A stretch of DNA of 19,942 bases from Thermoplasmata archaeon (GTDB lineage Archaea; Thermoplasmatota; Thermoplasmata; Thermoplasmatales; Aciduliprofundaceae): the NCBI GenBank assembly GCA_021163705.1, contig JAGGTO010000115.1, forward strand, positions 1 through 19,942, written 5' to 3'. The first letter of the stretch is position 1. Every line of letters starts with the position of its first letter. The position numbers were made by a program, and so were the translations under genes. The notes under the pieces are model-generated. The model ran no database searches. It was not told the origin of the DNA and saw only the letters and a list, made by a program, of their open reading frames with translations. Positions 6,850-13,802 of the stretch are shown piece by piece.

Positions 6850-8400
6850 GTGGAAAGGAGCAAGGCGGAGCACTATAACGATCTGGGAGTACATCTATCG
6901 GAAGGGGGAAGATACAAGGAAGCAATTGAATATTATAAGAGGGCAATTGAGCAAGATGATAAATTTGCAGCAGCATATCACAATCTTGGAGTTGCTCTTA
7001 GCAAAATTGGAAGATACAAAGAAGCCATAAAAAATTTAAAAAGAGCCATAGAGCTGGGGGAGGGTATTGAGAGTTATATGGAACTTGCCTCTCTCTATAT
7101 TTCAATGGGCAAAAATAAGAGTGCCTGGAGAGTTTTGAAGAGAGCAGTGGCAAGATTTAAAGATGAGCGTGCCCTATATCTCGCAACCCTCCTTTATTCC
7201 CGTTCGAATAATCTTAAAAAAGCTGAAAAGTTAATAAAAGAAGCTTTGAAAAAAAATGAGGAGCCAAAATTTTACAATACCCTTGCCCGCATCCATATTT
7301 TAAAAGGGGAATACGAGGAAGCACGAAAAATTCTGGAGGATATAATAGATAATGAACCTAAAAATGTGGAGGCCTGGAACAATATGGGTTTTCTTCACTT
7401 TTCAGAGGGAAAGGTGCAGGAGGCTTTGAAATGCTACACCCATGCTATTGAGATAGATGAAGAGTACAAGGATGCATGGTTTAATAGGGCATATCTTTAT
7501 CATACAATAGGGGATTTTAGCAGGGCCATATATGATTACTGGCGTTATCTGAAAATAGATCCCAGGGATGAGGTTGCCTGGAACAATATGGGAAATGCCC
7601 TATATAATCTTGGAAGGTATATGGAATCCATTCCCTATTTTATGAAGGCTGTTACCATAAATCCTACCTATGAAGTGGCCTGGAACAACATAGGCAATGC
7701 TCTCATAAAATTGGGATTGTACAGGGAATCTCTGAAATATCATGATAAGGCATTGGAGCTAAATAAGAAGTTTGACTTTGGATATCTTGCCAGGGGTCAT
7801 GCTCTGTGTGAGCTTGGAAAATATGAAGAGGCTATTGAGAATATTGAAATGGCCATAGAGCTCAACCCGGAATATGGAGAGGCATGGTACTGGAGGGGAA
7901 GATGCCTTTATTATCTGGAAAGGTATGAAGAGGCAATAGAATCACTGAAGAAAGCTGTGGAAAAGGATACGTCAATAATAGAAGCGTGGGAGTTATTGGG
8001 AGATATTTACGATGCTCTTGGATATCCTGCACATTCTTTAAAATATTATTCTGAGGCTCTTAAAAGGACAGCGGGGGATGCAAGAGAGAGAATTCTTCAA
8101 AAGATGAAATATGGAGAAGGTGGAAAGGAGGTAATAGAAGATTTGAAAAGTGCCCGTGAGCTACTTCAAGGGGGCAAATTTGAGGAAGCACGAAAAATTC
8201 TAAAAAATATAAGAACGAAGGAAGCCTATTATCTAATGGGAGAAAGCTATTATCTTCAAGGAGATGCGAAGAATGCATTGAAATACTTTGAAATAGCTGC
8301 TGGAATGGGCTCGCTAAAAGCTCTGGATATGATTAAAGAGGTGAGAAGAGGTGAGAAGGTATCATCTGAGCAAGAAAAAGATAAAGGAAATAAAAAATAA
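6850..8400 (+). CDS. TPR-repeat protein
   Basis: A long solenoid of about 14 tetratricopeptide repeats with little else. Repeats start almost at the N-terminus (AEHYNDLGVHLSEGGRYKEA) and continue at 34-residue spacing, many beginning AWNNMGNALYNLGRY or similar. The last two, after a break near residue 430, are more divergent. Such proteins are scaffolds for protein-protein contacts; no catalytic domain or signal peptide is seen. Start choice is uncertain. The GTG at 6850 (516 aa) is 7 nt after the VanZ stop with AGGT before it. An ATG at 6808 or a TTG at 6802 would overlap VanZ by about 35-40 nt and lack an SD site. Its 3' end overlaps the PUA gene by 50 nt. Confidence 0.9.
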   Translation: MERSKAEHYNDLGVHLSEGGRYKEAIEYYKRAIEQDDKFAAAYHNLGVALSKIGRYKEAIKNLKRAIELGEGIESYMELASLYISMGKNKSAWRVLKRAVARFKDERALYLATLLYSRSNNLKKAEKLIKEALKKNEEPKFYNTLARIHILKGEYEEARKILEDIIDNEPKNVEAWNNMGFLHFSEGKVQEALKCYTHAIEIDEEYKDAWFNRAYLYHTIGDFSRAIYDYWRYLKIDPRDEVAWNNMGNALYNLGRYMESIPYFMKAVTINPTYEVAWNNIGNALIKLGLYRESLKYHDKALELNKKFDFGYLARGHALCELGKYEEAIENIEMAIELNPEYGEAWYWRGRCLYYLERYEEAIESLKKAVEKDTSIIEAWELLGDIYDALGYPAHSLKYYSEALKRTAGDARERILQKMKYGEGGKEVIEDLKSARELLQGGKFEEARKILKNIRTKEAYYLMGESYYLQGDAKNALKYFEIAAGMGSLKALDMIKEVRRGEKVSSEQEKDKGNKK

Positions 8401-8803
8401 GCTTGCCATGGAGATATGGGAAGATGGAAGCTACGAGATTGTGGAAGGGGAATTTGTGATAATACTGAAGGATGGGGGGCCCGTGTATTTTTATCATGAG
8501 GAGAAATATTATCCTACCCTACCTCTTTTGTGGAAAACCACGCCAGAAAGATCCTTTGTAACTGTTGACATGGGTGCGGTGAAACATATTTTGAACGGAG
8601 CCAATATTTTCGCTGCAGGTATAGTTGATGCGGATCCTCTTATTAAAAAGGGAGATTGCGTTTATGTTAGGGACGAGAAATATAAAAAGGCGATTGCCAT
8701 AGGATTGGCTATGATGAATGGTAAAGAAATGAAACTATCAAAGGAGGGCTTGGCTGTTAAAAATCTACATTATTATGGAGATAAAATTTTTAAAATGTTT
8801 TAG
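8351..8803 (+). CDS. PUA-domain RNA-binding protein (archaeal MCT-1-like)
   Basis: A 150-aa protein with a short basic N-terminal domain (RRYHLSKKKIKEIKNKL) and a C-terminal PUA domain at about 70-147 (SFVTVDMGAVKHILNGANIF, then AGIVDADPLIKKGDCVYV). This is the layout of the conserved archaeal PUA protein related to eukaryotic MCT-1/Tma20, which acts in translation initiation or recycling. A direct role here is inferred from the family. It starts at GTG 8351, with GAGGTGA at 8338-8344 as SD site, inside the TPR reading frame in a different frame. The family N-terminus RxxLSKK supports this early start. The gene ends in a 14-nt convergent overlap with the 56-aa membrane-protein gene. Confidence 0.88.
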   Translation: MRRYHLSKKKIKEIKNKLAMEIWEDGSYEIVEGEFVIILKDGGPVYFYHEEKYYPTLPLLWKTTPERSFVTVDMGAVKHILNGANIFAAGIVDADPLIKKGDCVYVRDEKYKKAIAIGLAMMNGKEMKLSKEGLAVKNLHYYGDKIFKMF

Positions 8804-8960
8804 CCTCTTCGTATCTTTCTTTGGTGCTCTCGAATATCAATATTGAGGAAATAAGCCAGGCTAATCCAATGATCAGCGCTAATATGTTCTGCCAAACACC
8901 ATAGATTATCAGAGCTGCAGGAATAAAGTAGAGAAGGGTGTAGCTGATCAGCTTCTGCAT
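8790..8960 (-). CDS. small membrane protein (56 aa) at the end of the stalk operon
   Basis: A short reading frame from ATG 8960 to TAA 8790. The protein starts MQKLISYTLLYFIPAALIIY and has two hydrophobic segments, about 5-20 and 24-43, separated by GVWQN, then a charged tail (FESTKERYEEAKTF). A GGTGAG SD site lies 3 nt before the ATG, and the L12 stop is only 13 nt upstream, so it is probably the last gene of the ftsZ-to-L12 cluster. Codon use resembles its neighbours. I recognise no family; a membrane function is inferred from hydrophobicity alone. Confidence 0.65.
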   Translation of the reverse strand: MQKLISYTLLYFIPAALIIYGVWQNILALIIGLAWLISSILIFESTKERYEEAKTF

Positions 8961-8973
8961 TCACTCACCGAAT

Positions 8974-9291
8974 TTATCCGAAGAGTGCTCCTAGACCTGC
9001 AATGGCTTCCTCTTCCTTCTTCTCCTCTTCCTCTTCTTTCTTTTCTTCCTTCTTTTCTTCCTCTCTCTTCTCTTCTACTGCTGGCTGAGCTGCAGGTGCT
9101 GCTGCTACAGGTGCAAATGCTGCATTCTTTATAGCTTCTTCAATATCTATTTCGCTGAGTGCCGAGACCAGGGCTTTTATTCTGGCCATATCGGGCTCTG
9201 CTCCCGCTGCCTTTATTATGTTCGCTATAGCTTCCTCGTTTATTTCCTTACCCAGCGAATGCAGGATCAGGGCACTATACACATACTCCAT
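8974..9291 (-). CDS. rpl12: 50S ribosomal protein L12 (P1 stalk protein)
   Basis: Archaeal acidic stalk protein (105 aa) that binds L10 as dimers and recruits translational GTPases. The helical dimerisation domain is MEYVYSALILHSLGKEINEE onward to about residue 60. An Ala/Pro-rich hinge (AAAPAAQP), a Lys/Glu-rich charged segment, and the GTPase-binding tip IAGLGALFG follow. A GGAGGT SD site sits 7 nt before the ATG. It lies directly after L10 with 19 nt between them. Confidence 0.97.
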   Translation of the reverse strand: MEYVYSALILHSLGKEINEEAIANIIKAAGAEPDMARIKALVSALSEIDIEEAIKNAAFAPVAAAPAAQPAVEEKREEEKKEEKKEEEEEKKEEEAIAGLGALFG

Positions 9292-9310
9292 TTTTACTAC
9301 CTCCTTTTAT

Positions 9311-10309
9311 TTATCCAAACAGGGCACCAAGCCCTTCTATAGCTTCTTCTTCTTTATTTTCTTCTTCCTCTTCTTTCTTCTCTTCCTTCTCCTCCTTTTC
9401 TTCCTTCTTCTCTTCTGGAGGAGGTGAAGCTCTCTTCGATATTAAACTTTTCAATTCTTCATCAAGACCATCACTCAACTTCGATGCAAGGGAGAGCATC
9501 TCCATATAGGCTTTTCTCAATATATGTTCCACAGTGTATTTGTTTACTACTCCCGCATTTATGGCAAGAGACATGGCATCTCTGGCCGCCTTTCCTATTA
9601 AGAGTGGCATGGTTAGCTTGGTAGGCCAGGCCATATTTACAGAGAGATTCACTGCGTACTGTATTGCATTTAGGAGATCTCCATAGACTTTTTCTGTATC
9701 AACATGCAGCACTTCCTTGGGGAAGACTATCTCGTCCTCATATGCGGCTCTCAAATCTAAGCCCACGGTGATTGGATATATTTCAAGCTTTGTGAGAACC
9801 TGTGCCACATCTCTGCTTATCACCTCACCCTTCTTGACAAGCAGGGTATCTTTGCGTATTACTATCTTTCCCTTCTGCACAGCTGCTGGTAATCCAACCT
9901 TTTGAAGCTCACTTATAATAGGACCTGGCTTAAAGGGAGTCTCACCTCCATGCACCACGATATCCTCCGGAGCTACCTCGCCTCCCTTTGCAGGTGCCTT
10001 TGTTTTTGTTTTATCCATAAACTTTGCAAGCTTAAATGCGTTCATCTTTGTGAATATAATGCCTGTTTGCCCCTCTATATACTTTGCAAGCTCCTTCAAA
10101 TTTTTTCTTGGGGATTTTTCCAGAGCTAATTTTATCAGTCTATTCCTTCCTACAATTAGAACTGCTTCATTTCTGAGCTCTCTTCTCATCTTTTGCATCT
10201 GTGCTGCCGGTATATTGTTGATATTCACTATCCCAATCACGGGATACTCTTGAGAGAGCTTAACAATCTTGTCCACGAACTCGTATTTCCAAGAAGCTAC
10301 ATGCGCCAT
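9311..10309 (-). CDS. rpl10: 50S ribosomal protein L10 (P0 stalk base)
   Basis: uL10/P0 anchors the stalk to 23S rRNA next to L11 and carries L12 dimers on its C-terminal helices. The rRNA-binding N-terminal domain (VASWKYEFVDKIVKL, NIPAAQMQKMRRELR) is followed by the archaeal insertion domain, the helical spine, and a charged tail ending in GLGALFG, the same tip as L12. The ATG at 10309 (332 aa) has GGTGAG 4 nt upstream; the in-frame GTG at 10318 lies within that SD site and is rejected. The L1 stop is 5 nt upstream, so the two genes are tightly coupled. Confidence 0.97.
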   Translation of the reverse strand: MAHVASWKYEFVDKIVKLSQEYPVIGIVNINNIPAAQMQKMRRELRNEAVLIVGRNRLIKLALEKSPRKNLKELAKYIEGQTGIIFTKMNAFKLAKFMDKTKTKAPAKGGEVAPEDIVVHGGETPFKPGPIISELQKVGLPAAVQKGKIVIRKDTLLVKKGEVISRDVAQVLTKLEIYPITVGLDLRAAYEDEIVFPKEVLHVDTEKVYGDLLNAIQYAVNLSVNMAWPTKLTMPLLIGKAARDAMSLAINAGVVNKYTVEHILRKAYMEMLSLASKLSDGLDEELKSLISKRASPPPEEKKEEKEEKEEKKEEEEENKEEEAIEGLGALFG

Positions 10310-10314
10310 TGTTC

Positions 10315-10956
10315 TCACCTCAACTTAATCTTCACAGCCGGACCCATTGTGGTCTTAACATACACCGACTCAATGTTCTGATATCCTCTTTCAAGTTTGT
10401 GCTCTAGCCTTTTGAGAACCTCCTCTATGTTATCTGCAATCTTCTCCACATCCATGTTCTTTGTTCCCACAGGCACATGGAATGTTCTTTTATCCCTTGA
10501 TCTCATTCTCACAGTTTTTTTGAGATTTTTCACCATTGGACAGGGATCTCCTCCTGGAGGTATTGGTTTTGGCATCTTGCCTCGAGGACCCAGAATAATA
10601 CCAAGACTTTTACCGATCCTGGCCATTAGTGGAGCCTCAGCTAGGAAAAAATCATACTCGTTTGCAATTTTTCTCGCTCTTCTCTTATCTTCTGCTAGTT
10701 TATCAATTTCTTCCGGGGGAATAACCATATCAGCACAATCCTTTGCCTTTAAAGCTGTCTCTCCTGTGGCAAACACACATACCTTTATCTCCTTCCCCCT
10801 CCCGTGGGGAAGTATGACCTCTTCATTTATCCTGTTTTTAGGAATGCTCAAATCCACATCCTTTAAGTTGATCGCCAAATCTACACTTTCTAAAAACTTT
10901 CTTTCTTTCGATTTCTCTATCGCTTCTTTCACCGCAGAGATTATATTATCACGCAA
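10315..10956 (-). CDS. rpl1: 50S ribosomal protein L1
   Basis: uL1 forms the mobile L1 stalk and helps release deacylated tRNA; in several archaea it also represses its own mRNA. The 213 aa show the two-domain fold, with INEEVILPHGRGK in domain I, LGPRGKMPKPIPPG at the domain boundary, and the C-terminal TTMGPAVKIKL. The start is an unusual TTG at 10956, supported by a strong GGAGGTG SD site at 10968-10962 with a 5-nt spacer. No ATG or GTG lies nearby that keeps the conserved N-terminus. A two-stem RNA element sits just before the SD site, described separately. Confidence 0.96.
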   Translation of the reverse strand: MRDNIISAVKEAIEKSKERKFLESVDLAINLKDVDLSIPKNRINEEVILPHGRGKEIKVCVFATGETALKAKDCADMVIPPEEIDKLAEDKRRARKIANEYDFFLAEAPLMARIGKSLGIILGPRGKMPKPIPPGGDPCPMVKNLKKTVRMRSRDKRTFHVPVGTKNMDVEKIADNIEEVLKRLEHKLERGYQNIESVYVKTTMGPAVKIKLR

Positions 10957-10967
10957 TTAAACACCTC

Positions 10968-11003
10968 CTTGTAGTGTGCGAGCCCTTACGGCTCTCCTAC
11001 AAG
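10968..11003 (-). promoter_or_regulatory. candidate L1-binding mRNA element (L1 autoregulation)
   Basis: On the minus strand, reading 5' to 3', an outer stem CTTGTAG (11003-10997) pairs perfectly with CTACAAG (10974-10968). Inside it, GAGCC (10994-10990) pairs with GGCTC (10984-10980) around the loop GTAAG. The two stems are joined by an asymmetric internal loop, GA on one side and GCACA on the other. This two-helix, asymmetric-loop shape is the kind recognised by L1 on 23S rRNA and on archaeal L1 mRNAs. The outer stem includes the L11 stop codon and ends on the first G of the L1 SD site. Folding is read by eye; binding is inference. Confidence 0.6.
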
Positions 11004-11473
11004 TTAGGTAGGGTGATTTCGTTATTCTTTATAAGCTTTTGCACCTCTCTTGGGTCTTTTCCTTCCACAGTGACTCCCATGGATACGCATGTGCCCAGGA
11101 CTTCAAGAACCACTCCCTTGAGATCATAGGAAAGTGAATTCTCCCTTTTCATCTTTGCAATCTTCACCACCTGCTCCAGGCTCAAATCTCCCACCTTATT
11201 TTTCCTTGCATCACCTGAACCCTTCTCTATACCAAGTTCCTTCTTGATAAGAGCTGATGTGGGAGGAGTTCCCACAGTAACAGTGAATTCCTTGGTTTTT
11301 GGATCTACATCCACTATCACCGGTACCTGCATCCCTGCATAGTCCTTTGTTTTTTCGTTTATAACCTTTACCACCTGCGCAACATTCACTCCCATTGGCC
11401 CGAGAGCAGGGCCAAGCGGTGGACCTGGAGTTGCTTTACCGCCTTCAACCAGCACCTCTATTTTCTGTCCCAT
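10997..11473 (-). CDS. rpl11: 50S ribosomal protein L11
   Basis: uL11 binds the GTPase-associated region of 23S rRNA at the base of the P-stalk. The N-terminal domain has the proline-rich GGKATPGPPLGPALGPMGVN. The RNA-binding C-terminal domain includes GTPPTSALIKKELGIEKGSG and ends ITLPNL; total 158 aa. The ATG at 11473 has GGTGAG 6 nt upstream, formed by the last codons of spt5, so translation of the two genes is likely coupled. The stop codon is part of the candidate L1-binding hairpin. Confidence 0.97.
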   Translation of the reverse strand: MGQKIEVLVEGGKATPGPPLGPALGPMGVNVAQVVKVINEKTKDYAGMQVPVIVDVDPKTKEFTVTVGTPPTSALIKKELGIEKGSGDARKNKVGDLSLEQVVKIAKMKRENSLSYDLKGVVLEVLGTCVSMGVTVEGKDPREVQKLIKNNEITLPNL

Positions 11474-11475
11474 TT

Positions 11476-12309
11476 TTACTCACCTTCCTTTTCAAGGAGC
11501 CTAACAGCTTCCGCTTTAACGGTAATTGGTATGGGAACCATCGCCGCAAAAAGCTCCACAGTTATCTCATTCTTCGTTTCATCAATCTGTATAACCTTAG
11601 CTTGCTCACCCTTGAATGGACCTTCTACAAGCTCCACAATATCTCCCACCGATATGCGATGAATTGTGGGAGTCGGGGTGAGGTAATGTTTTATCTCCTC
11701 TATCTGCATCTCACCACGAACCACACCTTTTGCATCTCTGATACCCCTGATGAGAGAAAGAACCTTATCCGGTCTGGATGTCTCCACAAATACATAACCC
11801 TTCAAATTGTAGGGGGCAAGTACAGCATATATTTCTTTCCAGCCATGAAGCTTTGATTTTAATCCTATATCCCTTGCCACCTTTATCTCCTGACCAATTG
11901 TGGTTTTTACTGCCACTATGGCTGACTCCACTTTTATGGTAACATCCTTTGCCCACAGACCTTCGGAATGGATAACCTCGAATTTGAACTTCCCGGTATC
12001 TCCAATTTCTGCAGCTCTTGGAGATACAATTGTAATGTATATCTCTTTTCTTCTATTTGCAGGGATATCTATCTTGTATTCTAAAATATTGTTCTCTTCC
12101 TTTGTCACCAAAAGCTTCTGCTCCTCCTTTTTTACCCCTATAATGCTCACACTCCACTCTAGCGACGGATCCTTCATCTCCAGCGTGGCAAGTACCTTAA
12201 ATGTAACCTCCTCCTTTCTATCTCCCCTGTTGGAAATAACAACCACAATTTCGGCGATGCGTCCTGCAGGAATTTTGAAATCCTCCTTGTTAATGGTCAC
12301 TTCAATCAT
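11476..12309 (-). CDS. spt5: transcription elongation factor Spt5 with extra N-terminal Ig-like domain
   Basis: Archaeal NusG homologue that clamps RNA polymerase with Spt4 for processive elongation. The C-terminal half is canonical: an NGN domain at about 130-211 (VKTTIGQEIKVARDIGLKS, LKGYVFVETSRPDKVLSLI) and a KOW domain at about 218-272 (VGDIVELVEGPFKGEQAKV). Residues 1-128 are unusual for Spt5. They are beta-rich, with a pattern such as IPAGRIAEIVVVISNRGDRKEEVTF and a second strand set IPANRRKEIYITIVSP, like NEW3/CARDB-type Ig folds. At 277 aa it is almost twice the usual archaeal length of about 150. The frame is open throughout with one good start, so this looks like a real fusion, not two genes. 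It sits between secE and L11, the common archaeal order. Confidence 0.9.
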   Translation of the reverse strand: MIEVTINKEDFKIPAGRIAEIVVVISNRGDRKEEVTFKVLATLEMKDPSLEWSVSIIGVKKEEQKLLVTKEENNILEYKIDIPANRRKEIYITIVSPRAAEIGDTGKFKFEVIHSEGLWAKDVTIKVESAIVAVKTTIGQEIKVARDIGLKSKLHGWKEIYAVLAPYNLKGYVFVETSRPDKVLSLIRGIRDAKGVVRGEMQIEEIKHYLTPTPTIHRISVGDIVELVEGPFKGEQAKVIQIDETKNEITVELFAAMVPIPITVKAEAVRLLEKEGE

Positions 12310-12318
12310 TTCAACCCC

Positions 12319-12552
12319 TCATGGAACCACATGATTTATGTTGAGCCATACAGAGAGAATATAGTAAATGAGAAATCCAAGTCCTCCAATTATTATGATT
12401 CCTGCACTTGTTATTGCTAAAACCTTTCCATATTCCTCCGCTGTTGGCTTCCTGGCCATCTTCAGGATTCTCGAATACTTTCCCTTTCCAAAGCCATGAA
12501 CCCAGTTTTCAACTCTTTTTTGAAGCTCTGCACTCTTATCCACTATCTTCAT
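12319..12552 (-). CDS. secE: preprotein translocase subunit SecE (Sec61 gamma)
   Basis: Small essential subunit of the SecYE translocon (77 aa). An amphipathic N-terminal helix (SAELQKRVENWVHGFGK) and the conserved RILKMARKPTAEEYGKV hinge lead into a single membrane span at about 47-69. This is the Sec61-gamma/SecE pattern. A GGTGA site is about 7 nt before the ATG. The gene lies between ftsZ and spt5, 9 nt before the Spt5 start, and is part of the same minus-strand cluster. Confidence 0.93.
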   Translation of the reverse strand: MKIVDKSAELQKRVENWVHGFGKGKYSRILKMARKPTAEEYGKVLAITSAGIIIIGGLGFLIYYILSVWLNINHVVP

Positions 12553-12568
12553 TTTAACTTCACCCTCA

Positions 12569-13660
12569 TCACTTTATGACCTCTATCTCCTTTGTTTTTT
12601 CAATGCTTTCCAATCCCTGAATATAGGGTGATTTCACACCCGTCACCACGATCATTACCCTCAGTGTGTTGCCTAGGGAGGGATCAATGGAGGCTCCCCA
12701 TATGATTCTGGCACCCTCACTGATCTGCTTCTGCACATATTCCGCTACACTCTCAGCTTCTTTCACAGTCATATTCTCTCCACCTATGACATTAATTAGT
12801 GCTCCTGTAGCTTCACTTATATCCGCCTCTATTAACGGTGAGTGGAGAGCTTCCTTAATTGCATCCTCTGCTCTGTTCTCAGAATCACTCTCGCCAAGGC
12901 CAATCATCGCTACTCCTCCACCCTTCATGATTGTTTTGAGATCGTTGAAGTCCAGATTAACAAGTCCTGGCTTGGTTATCATCTCTGCAAGACCTTTTAT
13001 CGCACGCATCAATATCTCATCCGCCACCTTAAACGCAAGATTTAAAGGCAAGCGAGGTACAAGCTCAAGAAGCTTATCATTTGGTATTGTTATAACTGTA
13101 TCCACATACTCCTTTAATTTCTCCAGACCCCACATGGCATTTTCTTCTCTCATCTTTCCTTCAGCTTTGAAGGGAAGCGTGCATATTGCAATGGTCAGTG
13201 CGCCAAGCTCCTTTGCAATTTGAGCGACAACAGGAGCGCTGCCTGTACCGGTACCTCCACCAAGCCCACAGGTTATGAACACTATATCCGCTCCCTGCAG
13301 AACTTCACGAATCTTATCCTCAGCTTCTCTTGCTGCCTCCTCCCCTATCTGTGGTAACGCTCCTGCGCCCAAACCACGGGTTATTCTTTTCCCAAGTAAA
13401 ACCTTACGATGGGCATGCGTAATCAGTAAATGCTGAGCATCCGTATTTGCTGCTATTAGCTCAACATCCACAATCCCCTCTTCCATTATGCGGGATATCG
13501 TATTGCTTCCTGCTCCTCCACATCCCACTACTTTAATGTTAGTCTTCAGCTTTTTGAGCACTTCCATTAGCTCCTCATCTTCAGGTGCAGTAATTGGACT
13601 GACCGCTACAGGTTCGCGAATCTCCGTCTTGGAGAGTACTTCTTTTACCAGCGACTTCAT
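12569..13660 (-). CDS. ftsZ: cell division protein FtsZ
   Basis: Tubulin-like GTPase that forms the division ring. Nucleotide-binding motifs are present: VVGCGGAGSNT at 45-54, the tubulin signature GGGTGTG at 134-140, and the T7 loop NLDFND at 235-240 that completes the neighbour's active site. The start at 13660 gives 363 aa with GGTGAT 4 nt upstream; the longer frame to 13726 would begin upstream of the promoter. A C-terminal tail of about 20 residues, EKTKEIEVIK, may bind a membrane anchor. Its place before secE-spt5 matches FtsZ1-type loci in other euryarchaea, but the subtype is not certain. Confidence 0.96.
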   Translation of the reverse strand: MKSLVKEVLSKTEIREPVAVSPITAPEDEELMEVLKKLKTNIKVVGCGGAGSNTISRIMEEGIVDVELIAANTDAQHLLITHAHRKVLLGKRITRGLGAGALPQIGEEAAREAEDKIREVLQGADIVFITCGLGGGTGTGSAPVVAQIAKELGALTIAICTLPFKAEGKMREENAMWGLEKLKEYVDTVITIPNDKLLELVPRLPLNLAFKVADEILMRAIKGLAEMITKPGLVNLDFNDLKTIMKGGGVAMIGLGESDSENRAEDAIKEALHSPLIEADISEATGALINVIGGENMTVKEAESVAEYVQKQISEGARIIWGASIDPSLGNTLRVMIVVTGVKSPYIQGLESIEKTKEIEVIK

Positions 13661-13701
13661 AAAATCACCTTTTAAATTTATGTGAGGATTAAAGCAAGGG
13701 C

Positions 13702-13711
13702 TAATATAAAG
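13702..13711 (-). promoter_or_regulatory. TATA box of the ftsZ-secE-spt5-ribosomal stalk operon
   Basis: CTTTATATTA on the minus strand is 42-51 nt before the ftsZ ATG. A start near 13680 would give a leader of about 20 nt containing the GGTGAT SD site. Confidence 0.5.
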
Positions 13712-13749
13712 ATTTTGCCATGCCACTTTAGGGATGTGAGGGGAATGAG

Positions 13750-13765
13750 ATAACGGTTATGTAAC
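13750..13765. promoter_or_regulatory. overlapping inverted repeats between ftsZ and the orphan ORF
   Basis: ATAACGGTTAT (13750-13760) is an 11-bp palindrome around a central base. It overlaps GTTATGTAAC, so three TAAC/GTTA units follow each other. The site lies between two divergent promoters and resembles a regulator-binding site; it could also be chance in AT-rich DNA. Confidence 0.3.
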
Positions 13766-13776
13766 ACTCTTTCCAG

Positions 13777-13784
13777 TTTTTATC
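13777..13784 (+). promoter_or_regulatory. possible TATA box of the orphan ORF
   Basis: TTTTTATC is 19-26 nt before the in-frame ATG at 13803, which would fit a leaderless transcript. The box is a weak match. Confidence 0.3.
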
Positions 13785-13802
13785 TCGCTCATCTCTTTGA
13801 GT

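Noticed and set aside
8974..9420. Repeated DNA at the ends of L12 and L10
   Set aside because: Explained by the shared stalk tip (GLGALFG) and Lys/Glu tails; this is normal in archaea and not a mobile or tandem repeat.
9218..9427. Very hydrophobic Phe/Leu-rich plus-strand frame
   Set aside because: It is the complement of the Lys/Glu-rich L12 and L10 tails, a low-complexity shadow.
10397..10960. Long plus-strand reading frame (187 codons) opposite L1
   Set aside because: It is antisense to a clear L1 gene and gives a Ser/Leu/Phe-rich composition without a family pattern.
12666..13223. Plus-strand reading frame (185 codons) opposite ftsZ
   Set aside because: Shadow of the conserved FtsZ coding sequence; no SD site or promoter.
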